From the NCBI GenBank assembly GCA_016861105.1, contig BOKS01000001.1, positions 620,001-684,000 on the forward strand: a stretch of DNA of 64,000 bases, in the 5' to 3' direction. The notes beneath the pieces are model-generated. The model saw only the letters and a list, made by a program, of their open reading frames with translations. It searched no databases and had not been told where the DNA came from. This stretch comes from Betaproteobacteria bacterium. GTDB lineage: Bacteria > Pseudomonadota > Gammaproteobacteria > Burkholderiales > Casimicrobiaceae. Shown here piece by piece: positions 36,294-43,837 of this stretch. The position numbers and the translations under genes are program-made. How positions within the stretch are numbered: position 1 is the first letter of the stretch; each line of letters begins with the position of its first letter.

Positions 36294-37796
36294 TCAGGCC
36301 AGGCGCAGGCGCGCGTGGCCGCGCTCGCCGGGCGGAAAGCCGAAGCGGCGCGCCTCGTAGGGAGCGCTCTCGGCAAAGACGACGTCGCTGTCGCGCAGGC
36401 CGAGATAGGCCTTCATCGACCGCGCCGCCCTGCGCCCCGCGCCCATCGCCTCGATCACCGTCGCGGCGCCGGTGACGATGTCCCCGCCGGCGTACACGCC
36501 GAGGATCGACGTCGCGAGGTCGTCGTCGGTCTCGATGTAGCCGCGCCTGTCGAGCCGGAGCTTCGAGGTCTGGCCGACGATCGGGTTCGCGTTGGTGCCG
36601 ATCGCGTACACGACGCTGTCGCACTCGATCTCGAACTCGCTGCCGGGCACCGGCACCGGGCGGCGCCGGCCGGAGGCGTCGGGCTCGCCGAGCTCCATCG
36701 CCTGGCAGCGCAGGCCGCGCACGCGCTTCTGCGCGTCGCCCAGCACCTCGACCGGGCTCGTGAGCCAGCGGAACGCGACGCCCTCCTCGCCCGCGTGGTG
36801 GATCTCCTCCGCGCGCGCCGGCGCCTCCGCGCGGCTGCGCCGGTAGACGCAGATCGCCTGCTCCGCGCCCAGGCGCAGCGACACGCGCAGCGCGTCCATC
36901 GCCGTGTTGCCGGCGCCGATCACCACGACACGCCGGCCCGGCATCAGCGGCGTGTCGAAACTGGGGAAGTCGCGCGCCCGCATCAGGTTGCAGCGCGTCA
37001 GCAGCTCGTTCGCCGACAGCACGCCGTTCAGCGACTCCCCCGGGATCCCCATGAAGCTCGGGTAGCCCGCGCCGGTCCCGATGAACACGGCGTCGAACCC
37101 CATCTCCGCGATCATCTGCTCGATCGTGAACAGCCGGCCGACCAGCGTGTTGCACTCGAAGCGCACGCCGAGCCTGCGCAGCTTGTCGATCTCGACGTCG
37201 ATCACCTCGTTGGGCAGGCGGAAGTCGGGGATCCCGTACTTGAGGACGCCGCCCGGCTCGTGCAGGGCCTCGTAGACGACGACCTCGCAGCCCGCCTTCG
37301 CCATGTCAGCCGCGCACGCCATGCCGGCGGGACCGGAGCCGACGATGCCGACGCGAAAGCCGGTGGGCTCGACGTAGGGCAGGTTGATCCAGCCCTCGCG
37401 GATCGCCATGTCGCCGACGAAGCGCTCGAGCCGCCCGATCGCGACCGGTTCCAGGGTGTCGCCCACCGTGCAGACGCCCTCGCACTGGCTCTCCTGCGGG
37501 CACACGCGGCCGCAGACCGCCGGCAGCAGGTTCGTGTCGGTGATGACGTCGTAGGCGCCGCGGTGGTTGCGCTCGGCGATCTTCGCGATGAAGGACGGGA
37601 TGTCGATCCCCACCGGGCAGCCACGCACGCACGGCTGGTCCGGGCACTGCAGGCAGCGCTCGGCCTCGACCAGCGCGTTCTCCAGCGTGTAGCCGCAGGC
37701 GACCTCGCCGAAGTTGCGCGCGCGCGCCCGGGGGGCCTGCTCGGGCATCGGCGTGCGCGCCTGCGGGATCGTGCGGATGGTCTTCTTCTTCGCCAT
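36294..37796 (-). CDS. GltD/NfnB-like FAD-NADPH iron-sulfur oxidoreductase
   Basis: A 500-residue flavoprotein. N-terminal Cys pattern CLQCPDQPCVRGCPVGIDIP and CGRVCPQESQCEGVC holds two [4Fe-4S] clusters. Then FAD-binding VGIVGSGPAGMACAADMAKAG, NADPH-binding VVVIGAGNTAMDALRVSLRLGA, and the closing ILGVYAGGDIVTGAATVIEAMGAGRRAA. Together with the next gene upstream it matches the NfnAB pair (NADH-dependent reduced ferredoxin:NADP+ oxidoreductase), known to bifurcate electrons, or a GltD-type electron donor. Its place directly before the 2-oxoacid oxidoreductase genes supports a ferredoxin-NAD(P)H link. Confidence 0.9.
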   Translation of the reverse strand: MAKKKTIRTIPQARTPMPEQAPRARARNFGEVACGYTLENALVEAERCLQCPDQPCVRGCPVGIDIPSFIAKIAERNHRGAYDVITDTNLLPAVCGRVCPQESQCEGVCTVGDTLEPVAIGRLERFVGDMAIREGWINLPYVEPTGFRVGIVGSGPAGMACAADMAKAGCEVVVYEALHEPGGVLKYGIPDFRLPNEVIDVEIDKLRRLGVRFECNTLVGRLFTIEQMIAEMGFDAVFIGTGAGYPSFMGIPGESLNGVLSANELLTRCNLMRARDFPSFDTPLMPGRRVVVIGAGNTAMDALRVSLRLGAEQAICVYRRSRAEAPARAEEIHHAGEEGVAFRWLTSPVEVLGDAQKRVRGLRCQAMELGEPDASGRRRPVPVPGSEFEIECDSVVYAIGTNANPIVGQTSKLRLDRRGYIETDDDLATSILGVYAGGDIVTGAATVIEAMGAGRRAARSMKAYLGLRDSDVVFAESAPYEARRFGFPPGERGHARLRLA

Positions 37797-37806
37797 GGCG
37801 GCCTCG

Positions 37807-38697
37807 CTAGTAGCGCTCGCCCGAGGCGGGCTGCGCCGCGCCCAGGCGGCAGCTCTCCTCCCACTTGCGCAGCGCCTCGCCTTCGGCGGGACGGAAGCGC
37901 GCGAGCCGCGCCATCAGGTCGTCGAAGTCGACCTCGTGAGCATCGAAGTCCGGGCCGTCGACGCACGCGAACTTGACGCCTTCGCCGATCTTGACGCGGC
38001 AGCCGCCGCACATGCCGGTGCCGTCCACCATCACCGGGTTGAGGCTGACGACCGTGCGGATGCGCCGCGGCCGCGTCACTTCCGCGCACGCCTTCATCAT
38101 CACCGGCGGCCCGATCGCGATGCACTCGTCGATGTCGGGATGCGCGGCCAGCGCCTGCTCCATGCCGCGCGTCACCAGCCCCTTGAGGCCTGCCGAGCCG
38201 TCGTCCGTGCACACGATCAGCTCGTCGCAGACGCCGCGGAAGCGGTCCTCCCAGAACATCGCGTCGCGGTTGCGGAAGCCGAGGACGCCGATCACCGTCG
38301 CGCCGTTGCGCGCGTGCGCGCGTGCCTGCGGGAACACCGGCGCGACGCCCAGGCCGCCGCCCACGCACAGCACCTTGCCCGCGCTGCCGACGTGGCTGGG
38401 GATCCCCATCGGTCCGACGACGGCGTGCAGCGTCGTGCCGGCGAGGCAGTTGCGCTGCATCTCCCGCGTCGTCTTGCCCACGGCCTGGATCACCAGCGTG
38501 ATCGTTCCGCGCGCGGGATCGAAGTCGGCCAGCGTCAGCGGGATGCGCTCGCCCTGCGCGTGCTCCATCACGATGACGAACTGGCCGGCCTTCGCCGCCC
38601 GCGCCATCGCCGGATGCCGGATGTCCAGCATGAACGTGACGTCCGAGTAGTCCTCGCGGGCGACGATCTCGAACGACTCGCCGGAGTCGGGGCTCAT
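37807..38697 (-). CDS. NfnA-like FAD/NAD and [2Fe-2S] oxidoreductase subunit
   Basis: A 296-residue protein with the ferredoxin-NADP reductase fold: N-terminal flavin barrel (GQFVIVMEHAQGERIPLTLADFD, TLVIQAVGKTTREM), NAD-binding VLCVGGGLGVAPVFPQARA, and a C-terminal [2Fe-2S] Cys set (GTGMCGGCRVKIGEGVKFACVDG). This is the NfnA / dihydroorotate-dehydrogenase electron-transfer (PyrK) architecture. It begins with GAGGAGG before ATG 38697 and is 10 bases from nfnB-like gene. Together they form the first two genes of the 30.1-38.7 kb block. Confidence 0.9.
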   Translation of the reverse strand: MSPDSGESFEIVAREDYSDVTFMLDIRHPAMARAAKAGQFVIVMEHAQGERIPLTLADFDPARGTITLVIQAVGKTTREMQRNCLAGTTLHAVVGPMGIPSHVGSAGKVLCVGGGLGVAPVFPQARAHARNGATVIGVLGFRNRDAMFWEDRFRGVCDELIVCTDDGSAGLKGLVTRGMEQALAAHPDIDECIAIGPPVMMKACAEVTRPRRIRTVVSLNPVMVDGTGMCGGCRVKIGEGVKFACVDGPDFDAHEVDFDDLMARLARFRPAEGEALRKWEESCRLGAAQPASGERY

Positions 38698-38823
38698 GAA
38701 CCTCCTCGCGCGTGGTGCGCGCCGCCCCGGGGTGGAGGTTGCATGCTTCCGCCGCCGCGGGGACCGCGACGCCTGTTGCACTGCTCTGGAGCGCAACGGT
38801 ACGTTCCGCGTGACTTTCGGCAG

Positions 38824-38837
38824 TTGATCTGCCGCAA
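38824..38837. promoter_or_regulatory. FNR/ANR-like box upstream of the first 2-oxoacid oxidoreductase operon
   Basis: TTGATCTGCCGCAA fits TTGAT-N4-ATCAA in eight of ten positions. Its centre is 41-42 bases before a start predicted from the minus-strand TACCGT at 38796-38801. The leader to ATG 38697 would be about 92 bases. Confidence 0.45.
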
Positions 38838-38875
38838 GGAGGGCGGGAATCGTCGCGGCGGCGAGCGCCCGGCGG

Positions 38876-40786
38876 TCAGATCGCGACGCGGGCGCCCAGC
38901 TCCACGACCCGGTTCGCGGGCACGTTGAAGAAGTCGCTCGCGCTGGCGGCGTTGCGCGCCATCGCGGCGTAGAGCCTCCCGCGCCACGTCGCCCTGGCCG
39001 GCGTGGCGGAGACGATCTTCTCCCGCGAGAGGAAGTACGAGACCTCCTGCGGGTCGAGCCGAAGGCCGTGCGGGGAACAGACCTCGAGCGCGTGCGCGAT
39101 GTCGGGCCGCTCCATGAACCCGTAGTGCGCGGCGACGCGCCAGCACCCCGGCGCCAGCGCCTCGCACCGGACGCGTTGCGCGCCGTCGATCCACGGCACG
39201 TCGTGGAAGACGACGGTCAGGAAGACGTTCTGCTCGTGCAGGACCTTGTAGTGCTTGAGGGAGTGCAGCAGCGCGTGCGGCGTCGCGTCGGGCGCCGAGG
39301 TCAGGAACACGGCCGCCCCGGCGACGCGCGGCGGCGGCGAGGCCAGCAGCGAGCGCAGGAACGCGTCGAGCGGCACCGACGCGTCCCGCAGATGCGCGAG
39401 CAGGCGCGCGCGACCCTGCCTCCAGGTCGTCATCAGCTCCAGCATGACGGCGCCGAGCGCCAGCGGGAACCAGCCGCCCTCGGCGATCTTGTGCAGCGCC
39501 GCCGCCAGGAATGCGAGGTCGAAGGCGAGGAAGAACCCCGTCGCGCCGAGCGCGAGCCCCAGCGGAAGACGCCAGCGCCAGCGCACGACGACGAAGGTCA
39601 GCGCGGTCGTGACGGCCATCGTGCCCATGACCGCGACGCCGTAGGCCGAGGCGAGCCGCGACGAGGATCCGAAGCCCACGACCGCCGCCGCGACGACGGC
39701 GAGCAGCACCCAGTTGACCGCCGGCACGTAGATCTGGCCCATGGTGCGGGCGGACGTGTGCCGGATCGTCAGGCGCGGCAGGAACCCGAGCTGGATCGCC
39801 TGGCGCGTGATCGAGTACGCGCCCGAGATCGTCGCCTGCGACGCGATCACCGTCGCCGCGGTGGCGAGCGCGACCATCGGGTACAGCGCCCACGACGGGT
39901 ACGCGAGGTAGAACGGGTTGGAGATCGCCTCCGGCCGCACGAGCAGGAGTGCGCCCTGGCCGAAGTAGTTGAGCACCAGTCCCGGCATCGCCACGCCGAA
40001 CCACGCGATGCGGATCGCGCGCTTGCCGAAATGCCCCAGGTCCGCGTACAGCGCCTCGGCACCCGTGACGGCGAGCAGCACCGAGCCCAGGACCACGAAC
40101 GACGCGAAGCCATGTCCGGTCGCGAAGCGCAGCGCGTGCGTGGGATCGAGCGCGGCGAGGATCGACGGCGCCTGGGCGACGTTCCACACGCCCGCCGCGC
40201 CCAGCGATCCGAACCACAGGGCGCAGACGGGTCCGAACACCAGGCCCACGGTGCCGGTTCCGTGGCGCTGGATGGCGAAGAGGGCCGCGAGCACCCCGAG
40301 CGCGATCGGCACGACATAGGGTTCGAAGGCGCTCGTGCCCACGGCGAGGCCCTCGACGGCCGACAGCACCGAGATCGCCGGCGTCAGCACGGCGTCGCCG
40401 TAGAACAGCGCGGCTCCCGTCAGCCCGAGTGCGAGGACGCCCCGTGCCATCCGCGGTCGCTCGCGCACGGCCGACGAGGCGAGCGCCAGCAGCGCCATCA
40501 CGCCGCCCTCGCCGCGGTTGCCGGCGCGGACGACGAGCGTGACGTACTTCAGCGACACGACGACCATCAGCGACCAGAAGATCGCGGACACGCCGCCGAG
40601 GATGTTGCCGGGCGTCAGCGGGATCCCGTGCCGCGGGTCGAAGGTCTCCTTCGCGGCATACAGCGGGCTCGTGCCGATGTCGCCGTACACCACCCCCAGC
40701 GCGAGGAGCGCGAGACCCGCAGTGGCACGGCCGCCGGCTCCCGTGGCCGGGATGGCGCCGGTCTTGACGCTGGACATGGAGCGCAT
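38876..40786 (-). CDS. kup: Kup-type potassium transporter
   Basis: A 636-residue inner-membrane K+ uptake protein. The family start is clear: LALLALGVVYGDIGTSPLYAAKETF, then NILGGVSAIFWSLMVVVSLKYVTLVVRAGNRGEGG, GAALFYGDAVLTPAISVLSAVEGL, VTGAEALYADLGHFGKRAIRIAWF and NPFYLAYPSWALYPMVALATAATVIASQATISGAYSITRQAIQLGFLPRL. About twelve spans precede a cytosolic C-terminal domain (NVFLTVVFHDVPWI, GFMERPDIAHAL, SYFLSREKIV). It is divergent from the KdpD/KdpE-like pair. A weak TAGGCT six bases before ATG 40786 supports that start. Confidence 0.96.
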   Translation of the reverse strand: MRSMSSVKTGAIPATGAGGRATAGLALLALGVVYGDIGTSPLYAAKETFDPRHGIPLTPGNILGGVSAIFWSLMVVVSLKYVTLVVRAGNRGEGGVMALLALASSAVRERPRMARGVLALGLTGAALFYGDAVLTPAISVLSAVEGLAVGTSAFEPYVVPIALGVLAALFAIQRHGTGTVGLVFGPVCALWFGSLGAAGVWNVAQAPSILAALDPTHALRFATGHGFASFVVLGSVLLAVTGAEALYADLGHFGKRAIRIAWFGVAMPGLVLNYFGQGALLLVRPEAISNPFYLAYPSWALYPMVALATAATVIASQATISGAYSITRQAIQLGFLPRLTIRHTSARTMGQIYVPAVNWVLLAVVAAAVVGFGSSSRLASAYGVAVMGTMAVTTALTFVVVRWRWRLPLGLALGATGFFLAFDLAFLAAALHKIAEGGWFPLALGAVMLELMTTWRQGRARLLAHLRDASVPLDAFLRSLLASPPPRVAGAAVFLTSAPDATPHALLHSLKHYKVLHEQNVFLTVVFHDVPWIDGAQRVRCEALAPGCWRVAAHYGFMERPDIAHALEVCSPHGLRLDPQEVSYFLSREKIVSATPARATWRGRLYAAMARNAASASDFFNVPANRVVELGARVAI

Positions 40787-40865
40787 GCAGCAAGCCTAAG
40801 CCGGCCGCACGCGGGCCGGCGCATCGGGGCCCGGATCCTTACGGCACGCTTATGCCGCGCCGGCG

Positions 40866-40871
40866 TAGAGT
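40866..40871 (+). promoter_or_regulatory. -10-like hexamer (TAGAGT) for the sensor kinase gene
   Basis: TAGAGT followed by six bases and ATG 40878; no Shine-Dalgarno. It suggests a leaderless transcript. Confidence 0.35.
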
Positions 40872-40877
40872 GGCGGC

Positions 40878-41978
40878 ATGGGGTCCCGATGGATCGGCTA
40901 TGCCTGGGCCGCGGCATCGCCGCTCGCCTGCACGCTCGCCGGCTTCGCCATGGCCGGGCGCTTCGACCTCGTCAACATCGCGATGGTCTACCTGCTGGGC
41001 GTCGTGCTCGTCGCGCTGTACCACTCGCGCGGCCCGGCAGTCGTCGCCTCCGTGGCCAGCGTCGCCGCCTTCGACGCGCTGTTCGTCCCGCCGCGCGGAA
41101 CGTTCACCGTCGACGACGTCCAGTACCTGCTCACGTTCGCGATCATGCTCTCCGTGGGCCTGGTCGTGTCGCACCTGGTCGACAGCGTTCGCCGGCGGGC
41201 GCGCGAACAGGCGAGCCTCGAGGTGGAGGCCGAGACCGAGCGCGTGCGCAGCACGCTGCTCGCGTCGATCTCGCACGACCTGCGCACGCCGCTCGCGGTG
41301 ATGGCCGGGGCGTCGTCGACGCTCGCCGAGAAGGGCGACGCGCTCGCGGCGACCGACCGGCAGGCGCTGGCACGCAGCATCTTCGAGCAGGCGCGCGACA
41401 TGTCCGAGCGCGTCGCCAAGCTGCTGCAGATGACCCGTCTGGACGCGGGCGCGATCGAGCTGCGGCGCGACTGGACGTCGATCGGCGAGATCGCCGGCGC
41501 GGCGCTCGCCCGACTGACCGACCGGCTCGCCGGCCACCGCCTGATCGTCGAGGTGCCCGGCGACCTGCCGCTGCTCGAGGTCGACGGCACGCTCGTCGAG
41601 CAGGCGCTCGGCAACCTCCTCGAGAACGCCGCACGCCACACGCCGCCCGGCACGGTCGTGCGGCTGCGCGCGCAGGTCCGCGACGGGGCCATGCTCGTGT
41701 CGGTCGAGGACTACGGCGGCGGGCCCGGCGTCGACGACGTCGAGCGGATCTTCCGCAAGTTCCACGGCGCCACGAGCGAGGGCGTGGCCGGTGGCGTGGG
41801 CCTCGGGCTCGCGATCACGCGCGCGATCGTGCGCCTGCACGGCGGGCGTGCGTGGGCCGAGCGCATCCCGGCCGGAGGCATGGCCTTCCGCTTCACGCTG
41901 CCGATCGGCCGGCCCCCGGCACCGCCGCGCGAGCCCGGCGACGACGATGGCGCCCGCCGCGACGATCCTGATCGTTGA
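40878..41978 (+). CDS. KdpD-like histidine kinase lacking the N-terminal KdpD/Usp part
   Basis: A 366-residue sensor kinase. The DUF4118 four-span region is at the start (ACTLAGFAMAGRFDLVNIAMVYLLGVVLVALYHSRGPAVVASVASVAAFDALFVPP, then LTFAIMLSVGLVVSHLV). The H-box is LLASISHDLRTPLAVMAG, the N-box LGNLLENAARHTPPG and the G-boxes VEDYGGGPGV and GGVGLGLAITRAIV. Typical KdpD is near 900 residues, with an N-terminal KdpD and USP domain that is absent here. It likely senses potassium or envelope state and, with the overlapping regulator gene, could control kup across the divergent promoter. Confidence 0.92.
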   Translation: MGSRWIGYAWAAASPLACTLAGFAMAGRFDLVNIAMVYLLGVVLVALYHSRGPAVVASVASVAAFDALFVPPRGTFTVDDVQYLLTFAIMLSVGLVVSHLVDSVRRRAREQASLEVEAETERVRSTLLASISHDLRTPLAVMAGASSTLAEKGDALAATDRQALARSIFEQARDMSERVAKLLQMTRLDAGAIELRRDWTSIGEIAGAALARLTDRLAGHRLIVEVPGDLPLLEVDGTLVEQALGNLLENAARHTPPGTVVRLRAQVRDGAMLVSVEDYGGGPGVDDVERIFRKFHGATSEGVAGGVGLGLAITRAIVRLHGGRAWAERIPAGGMAFRFTLPIGRPPAPPREPGDDDGARRDDPDR

Positions 41979-42663
41979 GGACGACGCCGGCATCCGGCGC
42001 TTCCTGCGCGCCTCGCTCGGGGCCGAGGGCCACCGCGTCGTCGAGTCGGCCACCGGACGCCGCGGCGCGATCGACGCGCGCACGCACACGCCCGATCTCG
42101 CGATCGTCGACCTGGCCCTGCCCGACGTCGACGGCGTCGAGGTCGTGCGCAGCATCCGCGCGTGGTCGCCGATGCCCGTCGTCGTGCTCTCGGCACGCGC
42201 CTACGAGCGCGCGAAGCTCGACGCGTTCGACGCCGGCGCCGACGACTACATCACCAAGCCGTTCGGCGTCGCCGAGCTGCTCGCCCGCGTCCGCGTCGCC
42301 CTGCGCCGCGCCGTCCGCACGCCTAGCGGCGAGCGGCGCCTGCGCTTCGAGGACGCGACGGTCGACCTCGAGCGGCGCACGGCGGAGCGCGGCGGCGCCG
42401 CGGTCCGCCTGACGCCGACCGAGTTCCGCCTGCTCGCGACGCTCGCCCAGCACCTCGGCCTGGTCGTCACGCACCGGCAGCTGCTGACCGAGGTGTGGGG
42501 CCCGTCGCACGCCGCCGACACCCACTACCTGCGCATCTACATGAAGCAGCTGCGCGACAAGCTCGAGCGCGATCCCGTCCGGCCGCGCCACCTGCTCACC
42601 GAGATCGGCATCGGCTACCGCCTCGTGACCGCGGACGCCGACCCGGCCGCACCGGCGCCCTGA
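41947..42663 (+). CDS. KdpE-like OmpR-family response regulator
   Basis: A 238-residue DNA-binding regulator whose ATG lies 32 bases inside the kinase gene, so translation is coupled. The receiver domain has the acidic pocket ILIVEDDAGIRRFL, phospho-acceptor AIVDLALPDVDGVEVV, and Lys in DDYITKPFGVAELLARV. The winged-helix part has LTPTEFRLLATLAQHLGLVVTHRQLLTEVWG and LRIYMKQLRDKLERDP...GIGYRL, which is the KdpE subgroup signature. No kdpFABC genes are present, so the natural target is probably kup or another locus. Confidence 0.94.
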   Translation: MAPAATILIVEDDAGIRRFLRASLGAEGHRVVESATGRRGAIDARTHTPDLAIVDLALPDVDGVEVVRSIRAWSPMPVVVLSARAYERAKLDAFDAGADDYITKPFGVAELLARVRVALRRAVRTPSGERRLRFEDATVDLERRTAERGGAAVRLTPTEFRLLATLAQHLGLVVTHRQLLTEVWGPSHAADTHYLRIYMKQLRDKLERDPVRPRHLLTEIGIGYRLVTADADPAAPAP

Positions 42664-42673
42664 GCGGGCGCCC

Positions 42674-42700
42674 GCGGCGGCCGCGGCGGCCGCGGCGGCC
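42674..42700. repeat. 9-bp GC tandem repeat (3 units), possible terminator
   Basis: GCGGCGGCC is repeated three times just after the response regulator stop and before the convergent korB stop at 42719. The unit and its flanks (GCCGC, GGGCGCCCGCG) can fold into several hairpins, so it may terminate both transcripts; there is no clear T-tract. Confidence 0.5.
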
Positions 42701-42718
42701 GCCGCTTTGCCCGCGACG

Positions 42719-43774
42719 TCAGCGCAGGCTGGCGTTGACCTTCGCGAGCGCCGCGCTCCCGGGCACCAGCTCGGCGTCGGAGAGCGCGTTCAGCGGCACG
42801 CCGACGGTGTTCTGCGCATCGTGCAGGTCGGCGTCGCACTCGTTGACGAAGAGCAGTCCGGTCACCACCTCGCCGGCCTCGCGCCGCGCCTCGAGGTAGG
42901 CCATCGCGCTCACCTTGTCGGTCGGATCGTAGCTCTCGTCGACCCTGCGCACGCGGATCGCCCCGCCGTCGTGCAGCACGACGGTCTGCACGCCGCCGGG
43001 CTCGCTCCGCGCGACGATCGGCTCGCGCTCCGGCATGTAGTCGAGGAAGTTGACGGTGTCGTTGTGCGCCCGCACGTAGTCGTAGCTCTTGGTCGAGCCG
43101 GGGTGGTTGTTGAAGGCGACGCAAGGCGAGACGACGTCGACGATCGCGGCGCCCTTGTGCTGCACCGCCGCCTTGATCAGCGGCACGAGCTGCCCCTTGT
43201 CGCCGGAGAACCCTCGCGCCACGAACGTGGCGCCCAGCGTCACCGCCAGCATGACGAGGTCGATCGGCTCGTCCTCGTTGCTGTAGCCCGCCTTGCTCTT
43301 GCTGCCCTTGTCGGCCGTCGCCGAGAACTGGCCCTTGGTGAGCCCGTACACGCCGTTGTTCTCGACGATGTAGGTCATGTTGACGCCGCGCCGCATGATG
43401 TGCGCGAACTGCCCGAGCCCGATCGACGCCGAGTCGCCGTCGCCGGAGATGCCGAGGTAGATGAGATCGCGGTTGGCGAGGTTCGCGCCGGTCAGCACCG
43501 ACGGCATGCGGCCGTGCACGCTGTTGAAGCCGTGCGACTGGCCGAGGAAGTAGGTCGGCGTCTTCGAGGAGCAGCCGATGCCCGACAGCTTCGCGACGCG
43601 GTGCGGCGGGATCGCGAGCTCGAAGAACGCCTGGATGATGGCCGCGCTGATGGAATCGTGCCCGCAGCCGGCGCACAGCGTGGACACCGGGCCCTCGTAG
43701 TCGCGCCGGGTGAAGCCCAGCGCGTTGCGTGGCAGCGACGGGTGGTGCAGCTTGGGCTTCGCCAGGTACGTCAT
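42719..43774 (-). CDS. korB: 2-oxoacid:acceptor oxidoreductase, beta subunit, second locus
   Basis: A 351-residue thiamine-dependent subunit. Motifs: GPVSTLCAGCGHDSISAAIIQAFFELAIPPHRVAKLSGIGCSSKTP, thiamine site ISGDGDSASIGLGQFAHIMRRGVNMTYIVENNGVYGLTKGQFSAT, and SPCVAFNNHPGSTKSYDYVRAHN. It belongs to the KorB/2-oxoglutarate-type clade. The symbol reflects family resemblance; the acid used is not certain. The start MTYLAKP at 43774 is 63 bases after korA; an ATG at 43795 is also possible. It is distinct from the first-locus beta subunit, not a recent copy. Confidence 0.92.
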   Translation of the reverse strand: MTYLAKPKLHHPSLPRNALGFTRRDYEGPVSTLCAGCGHDSISAAIIQAFFELAIPPHRVAKLSGIGCSSKTPTYFLGQSHGFNSVHGRMPSVLTGANLANRDLIYLGISGDGDSASIGLGQFAHIMRRGVNMTYIVENNGVYGLTKGQFSATADKGSKSKAGYSNEDEPIDLVMLAVTLGATFVARGFSGDKGQLVPLIKAAVQHKGAAIVDVVSPCVAFNNHPGSTKSYDYVRAHNDTVNFLDYMPEREPIVARSEPGGVQTVVLHDGGAIRVRRVDESYDPTDKVSAMAYLEARREAGEVVTGLLFVNECDADLHDAQNTVGVPLNALSDAELVPGSAALAKVNASLR

Positions 43775-43837
43775 GTCGGCAGTTCCTGCGTGCAAGGTCC
43801 CGGCGCCGCGGCGGCGGGACGCGTGGATCGTGGCCGC

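Noticed and set aside
42674..42700. clear rho-independent terminator
   Set aside because: The GC repeat can fold but lacks a T-tract on either side, so only a possible terminator is stated.
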